Below are positions 36,417 through 43,807 of a stretch of 64,000 bases of DNA, one piece after another. Position 1 is the stretch's first letter, and each line of letters starts with the position of its first letter. The stretch spans positions 62,001 to 126,000 of the forward strand of contig CAXXPU010000016.1 in NCBI GenBank assembly GCA_963666875.2, written 5' to 3'. The translations under genes and the position numbers were made by a program. This stretch comes from G963662655 sp963666875 (lineage in GTDB: Bacteria > Cloacimonadota > Cloacimonadia > Cloacimonadales > JAIOQZ01). The notes below the pieces were generated by a model. That model did not search any database. It saw only the letters and a program-made list of their open reading frames with translations, and was not told the DNA's origin.

Positions 36417-38533
36417 CACTTGCCTCCCACGTTCACGTCGATGATGGCCATCGTGTCGTTGCCAAAGATGTCCACCACCTTCACGGCTATCTTGCGCCGG
36501 CCCTTCTCGCACTCGATGAACGGGGTTTTGAGTTCCAGCGAGCGATTCTTCTTGGTGCGGAACGACTGCCACTCGTTCTCGAAGATGAAATCGCCCGTCC
36601 ACACGTCTTCAAACTCGCCGGTGGCCTCGTTGCGCTCCCGCACGATCTCCCGCTTGTTCTCGAAGTCGAAGTCCACGCTCCAGTAGTCGATCCAATCCGT
36701 CCATTTGCCGGTCAGCACTTCGCGGGTGACGATACCGTTCTTGTCCTTGGTCACCTTGATGATCTGACCGCTTTCCACCACGATCTTGCTGCCGCCGTCC
36801 TTCATGCCTGCGGAGGCGTTCTCCACGCTGTCCTGGTTGTAGTGCACCGAGAAGTCGGTGAGTTCGATGGCGACGGAGTTCTTGCCGTAGTGGGGTCTTA
36901 CCTCGATGAAGGATACGTCGTGGAACACCACCTGGTTTTTCTCGACCGCACGTTTGTCGAACACCTCGCGGGGGATGTACTTGAGCGCCATGTCGATGCC
37001 CTTGGCCCTGGCTTCTTCCTGGATGTTGGGGAACAGCCCCATCTCGAATTCGAAGGCGAGGATATCCACCCGACTGACGCGCTTCTCGCGGCATTCCAGA
37101 ATCACTTCCTCGGCGTAAAGGCGTGTTACAGGCAGGTTCACCGGCCCCACGGCAACCATGCGCCCGGACTTCTTGCCGTTGAAGGTCTTGAAGCTCTCCA
37201 CCGGTTCGGCACGGTAGGCCCGCAGAATAAGCGCCACGAAGTCCTTCTCCTTCTGCTCGAGCTGGCGTTGACGTTCCTCTTCCCGCAGGTCCAGGTTCAC
37301 GCCAATGTAGTGCTGGCGCTCATACTTACCCAGGTTGAGAATCTCGAAGGCGCGGAAGTCCTTCCCCTGCGCCTTGAGCTCCCGCTGCACGCCTATCATG
37401 CGCTTGCGGGTGGTGTGAATGGCGAACTTGCCGAGGTCGCTACCCAGCCACTTGCGGCCCAGCTTTTCCGCCACTGCGCAGGTGGTGCCGCTACCGCAGA
37501 AGAAGTCGGCCACGATGTCGCTCTCGTTGGAGCTGGCCTTGATGATGCGTTCCAAGAGGGCTTCGGGCTTCTGGGTGGGATACCCTACTCGTTCAGAGTG
37601 ATCCTGAATAACGAAAATGTCGCTCCACCAATCATTAACTGGCAAATAGTCGTTATCTGTAAGGTACTTACGATATATTTGTCCATTAGCATGTTTATAC
37701 TCTTTGTAATTTCCTTTGGAGTCACGCCCAGAGTACTTCTTCTGTTGTTTCTCGCCAAATGGAATGCCAATCTCTTTAGGGTTAAACAACCAATTATTTG
37801 ATTTTGTGAAAACCCATAAAGTATCATGTTTCCTTTTGTACTGACGCGGAGAGTGTCCGGTCCCTTGGTAGCACCAAATCACTTCATTCATTATCAGTGA
37901 ATTCCCGAAAACTTCATCAAGTATCAATCGAAGGTAAGAACTAACTCTGTAATCGCAATGCACATAGATGCTGCCATCTTCGGCAAGCAGATCGCGCATG
38001 AGCACCAGGCGTTCGTAGATCATGGCGATGAAGCTGTCGGCGCCCTTGCCCCAAGTGTCGCGGTAGGCAATCTCTTCGAGGATGCCGGGCTTCTTGGTGA
38101 AGGTGTCGTCGCCGATTTCGATGTCCATGCTGAAGTCGGCGCCCACATCGAAGGGTGGGTCGATGTAGATGAGCTTGATGCCGCCGTTCTTCTCGATCTC
38201 CTCGCGCATGGGGCCGTTCTTGAGGCTGGAGAGGATAAGCTTGTTGTCGCCCCAGATGAGCTTGTTCGTCCATCCGGCTTTCTGGCGGCCGCGCTTGTCG
38301 AACACGGAGAGCTGCAGGTCCATGTCCTCGGGCTTTTCGGCGCGGGGTTCGTCCACCTGCTCGATCACCTGGAAGGGTAGCACGATGTTGCAGACCTCGC
38401 TGGTCTTGCCATTCCAGACCAGTTCCACCTCGCGCTTATCGTCAAACAGCAGAAAGCGATATTTATCGGGTAGCGGTCGTTCTCTCTCGATGAGTGCGAA
38501 GATTTCCCGCTTTTCGTTGTCGGTGAGTTTCAT
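36416..38533 (-). CDS. mod: Type III DNA methyltransferase, Mod subunit
   Basis: 705 residues from ATG 38533. Beta-group N6-adenine methyltransferase order: catalytic DPPF in KLIYIDPPFDVGADF, target-recognition region, then AdoMet motif ADFFCGSGTTCAVAE. The recognition segment encoded by roughly 37580-37960 is conspicuously AT-rich while both flanks are GC-rich, indicating replacement of the specificity domain. Mod sets the recognition sequence for the Res subunit. The pair lies opposite to the phage late genes, immediately before the lysozyme gene. Confidence 0.9.
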   Translation of the reverse strand: MKLTDNEKREIFALIERERPLPDKYRFLLFDDKREVELVWNGKTSEVCNIVLPFQVIEQVDEPRAEKPEDMDLQLSVFDKRGRQKAGWTNKLIWGDNKLILSSLKNGPMREEIEKNGGIKLIYIDPPFDVGADFSMDIEIGDDTFTKKPGILEEIAYRDTWGKGADSFIAMIYERLVLMRDLLAEDGSIYVHCDYRVSSYLRLILDEVFGNSLIMNEVIWCYQGTGHSPRQYKRKHDTLWVFTKSNNWLFNPKEIGIPFGEKQQKKYSGRDSKGNYKEYKHANGQIYRKYLTDNDYLPVNDWWSDIFVIQDHSERVGYPTQKPEALLERIIKASSNESDIVADFFCGSGTTCAVAEKLGRKWLGSDLGKFAIHTTRKRMIGVQRELKAQGKDFRAFEILNLGKYERQHYIGVNLDLREEERQRQLEQKEKDFVALILRAYRAEPVESFKTFNGKKSGRMVAVGPVNLPVTRLYAEEVILECREKRVSRVDILAFEFEMGLFPNIQEEARAKGIDMALKYIPREVFDKRAVEKNQVVFHDVSFIEVRPHYGKNSVAIELTDFSVHYNQDSVENASAGMKDGGSKIVVESGQIIKVTKDKNGIVTREVLTGKWTDWIDYWSVDFDFENKREIVRERNEATGEFEDVWTGDFIFENEWQSFRTKKNRSLELKTPFIECEKGRRKIAVKVVDIFGNDTMAIIDVNVGGK

Positions 38534-38679
38534 ATTATGCGCCCTTTCTATGAAATACGTCAACTAAACGAGCAGTTACTCCGCTGTCAATTCTCTTTTT
38601 CTCTTAACTCTGTGCAAGCGCGTTTGATTGGTTCGCTCCAGGGTGCCATCCTGCCTCCAGAACTGAATAAGGAGCCAAG
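38534..38679. promoter_or_regulatory. Divergent spacer between mod and lysozyme genes
   Basis: 146 bases separating the minus-strand restriction-modification pair from the plus-strand late genes; composition shifts from AT-rich to GC-rich across it, so it contains the cargo junction. No promoter clear enough to call. Confidence 0.4.
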
Positions 38680-39102
38680 ATGGAAAACGCCCTGCTCGCC
38701 ACCCTCAAGGAGCAACTGCTTCGGCACGAGGGTTTGAAGCTCAAGCCCTATCGCTGCACGGCTGGAAAGCTCACCATCGGCGTGGGTCGCAACCTCGACG
38801 ACCGCGGTATCAGCCGGAGCGAGGCCATCACCCTGCTGGAGAACGATATCCACCGCTGCGAGAGCGAGATTCTGCAGCGTATCCCCACCCTCTACAACAT
38901 GCTCAACGACACCCGCAAGGCCGTGCTGGTGAACATGGCGATCAACCTGGGTACGGCGGGCCTGCTGGGCTTTCACCACATGCTCATCCACACCGCCGAC
39001 GGCGAGTTCGGCAAGGCTGCCGACGAGATGCTCGCGTCCAAGTGGGCGAAGCAGGTCGGCAAGCGCGCCATCGAGCTGTCCGAGCTGATGAGGAAGGGCT
39101 GA
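38680..39102 (+). CDS. Endolysin, T4-type lysozyme (GH24)
   Basis: 140 residues. Catalytic Glu in LLRHEGLKLKPYRCTAGKLT, followed by IGVGRNLDDRGISRSEA (the conserved T-x-G-x-G loop), and VLVNMAINLGTAGLLGF in the C-terminal lobe. It hydrolyses peptidoglycan at lysis. No signal peptide or SAR segment, so a holin would be needed. Its stop overlaps the next ATG (TGATG), starting a chain of coupled late genes. Confidence 0.9.
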   Translation: MENALLATLKEQLLRHEGLKLKPYRCTAGKLTIGVGRNLDDRGISRSEAITLLENDIHRCESEILQRIPTLYNMLNDTRKAVLVNMAINLGTAGLLGFHHMLIHTADGEFGKAADEMLASKWAKQVGKRAIELSELMRKG

Positions 39103-39560
39103 TGTCCGCCGCGATTCCGCTCGAGACCAAGACCGTCTGCGCCATGCTGAACCTGCCGGATGAGATGCGCGAGCGGCCCGTGTTCGACGAGCACCTGCCG
39201 CTGGTGCTGGAGCGGCTCCGGCGCGTCACGGACGAGGAAGCCTTCGTCACCGCGCTGCGCGACGTGCCCGAGGACGACCCGCTGTGCATCGCCTTCCGCT
39301 TCGGCTACGCCTTCCTGATGCTGGCGTCCGTGGTGGAGTTCCTCAACCTCAAGACCCTCGGCGAGGGGATCGTGAAGACCACCGGCTTCGACGCGCAGAG
39401 CACCGAACTGCTGACCGGAAGCGAGATAGAGGCGTTCAAAGCCACGCTGGAACGCCGCGCCCTGGAAGCCCTGACCGACTACCTCAACCCCGTGGGCCGC
39501 AATCGACTGGACGCGCTATGCGACCGTGTAGGCCGTCGTATCCGGGCGGTGGTGATATGA
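39102..39560 (+). CDS. Phage structural/head-tail protein, unassigned
   Basis: 152 residues, start MSAAIPLETKTVCAMLNLPD, body mostly helical (FGYAFLMLASVVEFLNLKTL), end DRVGRRIRAVVI. Coupled by TGATG to the lysozyme gene and by ATGA to the next one. Family not recognised; position suggests head-tail connection. Confidence 0.65.
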   Translation: MSAAIPLETKTVCAMLNLPDEMRERPVFDEHLPLVLERLRRVTDEEAFVTALRDVPEDDPLCIAFRFGYAFLMLASVVEFLNLKTLGEGIVKTTGFDAQSTELLTGSEIEAFKATLERRALEALTDYLNPVGRNRLDALCDRVGRRIRAVVI

Positions 39561-40033
39561 GCGGAGACGAACTGATGACCGCCATCTACAAGGCCATCCT
39601 GGAAGCGCTGGAATCGCGGCTGCATCTGATTGGCAGCGTGCTGGACGGCGACGCCCGGCGGCTAACCCTCGAACGCGGCATCTACGACAAGGGCGACTTC
39701 TACGGCAACCTCGGTTACATTCTGACGATGGAAGACGACGGCATCACCCTGCACGTCGGTTCCAACGTCCGTCACGAACCGTTCGTGCTGGGCGGCAAGG
39801 TGCCTTCGTGGACACCGCTGGCCCCGCTGAAGGCGTGGGTGGAGCGTAAACACCTTTCCTGGCAAGACAAAAAGACCGGTCTCGACCTCACCGTCGAGCA
39901 GATCGCCTACCTGATCCGGGGCAAGATCAAGCGCGAGGGTATCGCGGAGCGCAACGTTATCGCCGAGGTGATCGAGAAGCGCGAGAGCTGGATTTTTCAG
40001 CAACTCGACAGTATCGAGGTGGTGCTGGCATGA
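39557..40033 (+). CDS. Phage protein, possible tail completion factor
   Basis: 158 residues beginning MSGDELMTAIYKAILEALES, followed by a beta-rich centre (GYILTMEDDGITLHVGSN, VRHEPFVLGGKVPSWTPLAP) and a helical end (LIRGKIKREGIAERNVIAEV). Overlaps both neighbours by 4 nt (ATGA). I do not recognise the family; size and order are those of head-tail completion proteins. Confidence 0.6.
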   Translation: MSGDELMTAIYKAILEALESRLHLIGSVLDGDARRLTLERGIYDKGDFYGNLGYILTMEDDGITLHVGSNVRHEPFVLGGKVPSWTPLAPLKAWVERKHLSWQDKKTGLDLTVEQIAYLIRGKIKREGIAERNVIAEVIEKRESWIFQQLDSIEVVLA

Positions 40034-40673
40034 CCCGCGAGGCGTTCCTGGCCGATCGCCAGCGGATCGTGGACGCCCTGCGCCGGGCGCGTGTGGCCGA
40101 GATACGCTTTCACAAGGACGACCTGCCCAAGGCGTTCCCGTCCGCCGTGGCCAAGCTGAAGGCCCTCGACGGTATCGTGAAGCAGGCCACCGCAGCCAGC
40201 GCCGTCACCAACCTTTCCAAAGCCACCTACGCCACCTGGGCGGACCGCTTCGAGGCGCTCCTGCTGGCGTTTTCCGACGACATGCTCGAGGAGCAGACCA
40301 ACTTCAACATCTACGTCGCCCAGCGCGACCTGATCAAGATTCGGGACGAGCTTGCCAAGCGCGAGACCAACGCCGGTGACCGGCTGCTGCTCGAGGGCGG
40401 GAACGTCAGTTTCGCGGGTATCCCCGTCAAGGGCCGCCTGCTGCCTTCCGAGACGCTCGTGGCCGGACTCCCGAAGTTCATCATCTATGGTGAGAGCCGA
40501 CAGGCTCGAATCCTCTCTATCGGATTTGCACGCAAATCCGCAGTTACCGCACCGAGGCGGAAATGAAGGTGGAGCACCACGGCGAGGACTGGAAATACCA
40601 CTGGTACATCCGCATCCGGCCCGGCATCACCTACGTCAACGGCTTCGTTAAAGTCTTCAAACTCACCACATAG
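40030..40673 (+). pseudogene. Phage gene interrupted by double-hairpin insertion A
   Basis: The first 156 codons (MTREAFLADRQRIVDALRRA ... LPKFIIYGES) and the last 43 (YRTEAEMKVEHHGEDWKYHW ... VFKLTT, TAG at 40671-40673) lie in different frames, separated by about 44 nt holding two hairpins (40494-40507 and 40521-40540). As written, frame 1 ends at a TGA, 40564-40566. Skipping 40498-40541 would join AGC to AGT (both Ser) and restore the reading frame. Family unknown; the ends flank a typical small tail/head protein. See the finding on the paired insertions. Confidence 0.65.
40494..40540 (+). repeat. Double-hairpin insertion A
   Basis: Hairpin 1: GAGCC (40494-40498), loop GACA, GGCTC (40503-40507). 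Then GAATCC (40508-40513) and a seven-base linker. Hairpin 2: CGGATTTG (40521-40528), loop CACG, CAAATCCG (40533-40540). Both loops are 4 nt and all pairs are perfect. Not required for the coding frame on either side. Confidence 0.7.
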
Positions 40674-40681
40674 GAGATAAC

Positions 40682-41078
40682 ATGGATTTCATCGTACAGA
40701 ACCAGCAGTTCATCCTCGGCCTGGGCGCGACCCTCATCGCCTGGCTCATTGCCCGAATCACCGGCAAGACGCTCGACAAGACCAAGCTCAACGCCGCGCT
40801 GGCAACGATTCTGGACATCGTGCAGGACATCAAGACCGGCTCCACCACCGCCACGCTTTCCGACAGTGAGAAGAAGCAGCTCGCAGTCGAGCGCGTCACC
40901 AAGGCCCTGCCGGAGAAGCAGAACTCGCTGCTGACCAAGATGTTCGGCACCTGGTGTTTTGTACCCAAAACACGAATCCCGGTGCGCAAGCGCACCCCTC
41001 GGCGGCGCGGTCGAGTTCGTGTTCCACAACAAGAAGTGGCTGTTCAGTCTCGGCAAGGTCGCCCGGAGCATCCTGTGA
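40682..41078 (+). pseudogene. Small membrane protein (holin-like?) interrupted by double-hairpin insertion B
   Basis: Starts MDFIVQNQQFILGLGATLIA with one membrane segment (residues 10-25), then a helical region (SDSEKKQLAVERVTKALPEK) to KMFGT. The native C-terminus, LGGAVEFVFHNKKWLFSLGK then VARSIL and TGA (41076-41078), is in another frame beyond a 43-49 nt insertion (40952-40997). Read without it the protein is about 116 residues, holin-sized, but an assembly chaperone is equally possible. SD AGGAG lies 5 nt before the ATG. Confidence 0.6.
40954..40996 (+). repeat. Double-hairpin insertion B
   Basis: Hairpin 1: GTGTTTTG (40954-40961), loop TACC, CAAAACAC (40966-40973). Then GAATCC (40974-40979) and C. 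Hairpin 2: GGTGCGC (40981-40987), AA, GCGCACC (40990-40996), equivalently a 6-bp stem with loop CAAG. The sequence GCACC occurs at both borders. Confidence 0.7.
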
Positions 41079-41133
41079 CATGCCCGACGACACCACCACG
41101 CCCGACATTCCGCCCGGCCCCGAAGGAGACATT

Positions 41134-41330
41134 ATGCCGATAACCGCCCCGACCTACCCCCTCGGCATGACGGCCGACAAGCTGCTCATCGCCAACCTCA
41201 TGCCCATCATGCCGGGCGACACGGTCTATTTCGGCTTCGGCCGCTACGCCTCCACCACCGAGTCGGACTCGGCGTTCACCGCCAGCGCGGTGGCCAACAC
41301 GCTGAACAACAACTACGACCTGCTGGGCAG
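41134..41330 (+). pseudogene. Phage tail gene, 3' end lost to an inserted island
   Basis: From ATG 41134 (SD AAGGAG; ATG 41080 is an in-frame alternative) the protein reads MPITAPTYPLGMTADKLLIA, MPGDTVYFGFGRYASTTESD and NTLNNNYDLLGR, then GC-rich phage sequence stops abruptly at about 41328 and AT-rich DNA begins. Family not recognised; probably a short tail or fibre-associated protein. Confidence 0.55.
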
Positions 41331-41981
41331 GCTCTCTATACACTCAGATAGCCACTTGAGTTTGTCCTGATAACGAATCGAAGAGGCATGATAATAGAAT
41401 TGATCATCCTTTAATCTTCCACAAATGTTACGATCAGATAAACAAGATGTCGCTTTAGAGATAAGGTCGCGCAAGCGTCTGTCTATACCCCAAGCAGCAA
41501 TAATTGGGGCTTCTGTATTATGACATAAAAGGCTAGTTAGTTCGTCTTTCCGCGAATTGCTGAATATTGATAGGCCGTCTGGATAGTCGTTTATTTTAGA
41601 TAGGAACTCTTCGCTTTTTGCATTGCGAATATCGCTTAGGTTTAGAACGACGATATAGTTCCATCCTCTCACTTGCATTACCCGCATTATCTGATACTGA
41701 GTATTATCTGGCTTCGTATCAAGGAATCCTTCCTCCGTGAGACCTAATAACTGTACTACTGAGTACGTGGACTTACTTTGCTGTTCCTCTATAGGTTGTG
41801 AACTACCTGGATTCATCATTACGACAAAGGCATCAGGCTTTGAGGAACTATAGATACCTTTTATGTTGTAGATGATTAGCTTGCTTCGACACTTAAATTC
41901 TACCTCATCAATGTTCCGATCTTCAAACTGAGCAATTACCCCGTAGATCGGTTTCAGATCATTAGCAACAATAAAATTCAT
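41313..41981 (-). CDS. DUF1643-like protein, AT-rich island gene
   Basis: 222 residues; SD AGGAGG before ATG 41981. FVVMMNPGSSQPIEEQ, YQIMRVMQVRGWNYIVVLNL and APIIAAWGIDRRLRDLIS follow the pattern of DUF1643 proteins (MxNPSxA near the N-terminus, V.NLF, ...WG motif). Biochemical role unknown, though such genes are frequent in mobile and defence-type islands. The last residues (SLPSRS) and stop are encoded by the phage sequence at the left junction, so the gene was probably longer before insertion or was trimmed by it. Confidence 0.6.
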   Translation of the reverse strand: MNFIVANDLKPIYGVIAQFEDRNIDEVEFKCRSKLIIYNIKGIYSSSKPDAFVVMMNPGSSQPIEEQQSKSTYSVVQLLGLTEEGFLDTKPDNTQYQIMRVMQVRGWNYIVVLNLSDIRNAKSEEFLSKINDYPDGLSIFSNSRKDELTSLLCHNTEAPIIAAWGIDRRLRDLISKATSCLSDRNICGRLKDDQFYYHASSIRYQDKLKWLSECIESLPSRS

Positions 41982-42046
41982 AGTACCTCCTAAACACAGT
42001 AGAAAGTCTTTGTAGTAGGTTCAGTCAATGCTGTCAACAAGATACC

Positions 42047-42163
42047 ACCGTCGCCGCTTTTTTCGCCTACTGGCGGGCCAACAAGCCGAGGTTGCAAGGC
42101 TGGCTTGGGCGTTTGGGCTTCGCGGTGGCCTCCGCGACCACCCCTTCGAGAGGTTCGAAATGA
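42047..42163 (+). pseudogene. C-terminal remnant of a phage tail gene
   Basis: Right of the island, GC-rich coding resumes without a start: TVAAFFAYWRANKPRLQGWL then GRLGFAVASATTPSRGSK, ending TGA 42161-42163, which overlaps the next ATG (ATGA). It is the 3' part of the interrupted gene or of its neighbour. Confidence 0.5.
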
Positions 42164-42261
42164 ACTGCCGCAAGCTCGGTTTCGCCGCCCCGGACTTCGA
42201 TGCTATGACCATGCCGGAGCTGTATTTGCGGCTGTGCCTGGCCTGCGAGAGGGAGGACTGA
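42160..42261 (+). CDS. Very small phage tail-assembly ORF
   Basis: 33 residues (MNCRKLGFAAPDFDAMTMPE then LYLRLCLACERED). ATG overlaps the preceding stop and its TGA overlaps the next ATG (TGATG), the same coupling used throughout the late operon. The D-F-x-x-M-T-x-x-E-L pattern is typical of short tail-assembly chaperone tails preceding tape measure genes. Confidence 0.5.
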   Translation: MNCRKLGFAAPDFDAMTMPELYLRLCLACERED

Positions 42262-43022
42262 TGGACGCCGTGATCGCCTGGATCGGGGGCAAACGCCTGC
42301 TCCGCAAGGAAATCGCCAAGTACGTGCCGCAGGGCATCCAGGGCTACATCGAGCCGTTCGGCGGCGCGGCCTAGGTGATGCTGTTCCGCGAGCGCTGGGC
42401 GGGACTGGAGGTCTATAACGACCTCGACAACCGGCTCGTAAACCTGTTCCTGCAGGTGAAGTACCACCCCGAGGAACTCATCCGCGAACTCGACCTGATG
42501 CTGGCCTCGCGCAAACTCTTCTACGACGTGATGAAGCAGGAGGGTTTTACCGAAATCCAGCGCGCGGCGCGGTTCCTGTGGCTCATCACCCGCTCGTTCG
42601 GGGGCAAGGGCGACAGCTTCGGCACCTCGCAGAAGCAGGGCGTGTCCAGCCTGCAGAACCGCATCGAGCGTGTCCGGGAACTAAGTCTTCGCTTGGATCG
42701 GGTCGTGATCGAGAACCTCGACTACGCCGAGCTGATCCGCAAGTACGACCACCCCGCCAACTTCTTCTACTGCGACCCGCCCTACACCACCGGCTACACC
42801 TACGCCAACTCCAAGCGGTTCAGCCACGAAGCGCTCCGGGATGTCCTCGGCAAGGTAAAGGGGCGGTGGATACTCTCGTACGACGACAATCCGCTCGTGC
42901 ACGAGTTGTATAAGGGCTTTGAGATGAAGCAGGTAACCCGCGCCAAGGGCATCAACCGCAAGGAAGGCAAGATGGACTACGCCGAGGTGATCATCGCCAA
43001 CTTCCCGCTGGAGGAGCAATGA
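42261..43022 (+). pseudogene. D12-class adenine methyltransferase 1, in-frame TAG
   Basis: 253 codons: AdoMet motif WIGGKRLLRKEIAKYVPQGI then YIEPFGGAA-stop-VMLF; catalytic motif FFYCDPPYTTGYTYAN. TAG at 42372-42374 stands exactly where the downstream paralogue has Trp (FGGAGWVLF), i.e. TGG to TAG. Everything after the stop is intact. Dam-like enzymes methylate adenine, in phages usually to evade host restriction. Translation could resume at ATG 42378 but without the AdoMet motif. Confidence 0.8.
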
Positions 43023-43807
43023 TGAACAGCGTCATCTCGTGGGTGGGCGGCAAGCGACTGTTACGCAAGCAGATCATCCCGCTGATCCCGAAGCACGACA
43101 CCTACTGCGAGGTCTTCGGCGGGGCGGGGTGGGTGCTGTTCGGTAAGTCGGCCGACAAGAAGGACTGGCTGCCGGAGCACACTCGGCGCGACCGTGGCTA
43201 CACCGAGGTCTATAACGACATCAACGGCGAGCTGGTGAACTTCTGGCGATACATCAAGATGCACCCGGAGGCCTTCGCCGCCGAGCTGAACACCTTGCTG
43301 GTGGGCCGCGAGACCTTCGAGGAGTTCAAGGCCGGGCGTCCGCGCACCGAGCTGGAAAAGGCGGTGTGGTTCTATTACAAGCTGGCGTGCTCCTACGGCA
43401 GCCAGAGCAAGAACTTCAGCATCATGCACGGTCACCGCTACATGCCGCTACGCAACGAGGAGCGGGTGAAGGAAGCCTCGGAACGCCTGCGCGACGTCAC
43501 CATCGAGAACATGGACTTCGAGCGGCTTATCGCGCGCTACGACGGCCCGGATACCTTCTTCTACCTCGACCCGCCCTACTTCACCAAGGAGCGGCTCTAC
43601 GAGCGCGACGACGCCGAGGCCTTCACCCGGCACGAAGATCTGGCCGCGATCCTGAAAGGCATTAAAGGCGCGTTCCTGCTCTCGTACAACGATGATCCGT
43701 TCGTGCGGGAACTCTATGCGGGATGCATGATTGACGAGGTGGAAGCGACCTACTCCGTCTCCGGGCAGAAGCAACGCCAGGTCGAACTGCTGATTCGGAA
43801 CTACTGA
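43022..43807 (+). CDS. D12-class adenine methyltransferase 2 (Dam-like)
   Basis: 261 residues from ATG 43022 (5 nt after GAGGAG; ATG 43019 is too close). AdoMet motif VISWVGGKRLLRKQIIPLIP and FGGAGWVLFGK; catalytic DPPY in FFYLDPPYFTKERLYE; C-terminal YSVSGQKQRQVELLIRNY. Paralogous to the interrupted methylase immediately upstream but only moderately similar, so they may recognise different sites. Coupled to it by an overlapping stop/start and to the tape measure gene by overlap at 43807. Confidence 0.85.
   Translation: MNSVISWVGGKRLLRKQIIPLIPKHDTYCEVFGGAGWVLFGKSADKKDWLPEHTRRDRGYTEVYNDINGELVNFWRYIKMHPEAFAAELNTLLVGRETFEEFKAGRPRTELEKAVWFYYKLACSYGSQSKNFSIMHGHRYMPLRNEERVKEASERLRDVTIENMDFERLIARYDGPDTFFYLDPPYFTKERLYERDDAEAFTRHEDLAAILKGIKGAFLLSYNDDPFVRELYAGCMIDEVEATYSVSGQKQRQVELLIRNY

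Noticed and set aside
36221..37801. 526-codon plus-strand frame opposite res/mod
   Set aside because: Antisense of well-identified restriction-modification genes; no domain or SD of its own.
40441..40566. Genuine short C-terminus of the gene at 40030 in its own frame
   Set aside because: The residues after GES (QARILSIGFARKSAVT) are read from the palindromic insertion, while a clean coding frame of phage character resumes beyond it and ends in a stop 8 nt before the next ATG.
23342..42374. Alternative genetic code in the prophage
   Set aside because: Both TAG and TGA interrupt frames, while other phage genes in the same element end with these codons; a code change would need many more cases.
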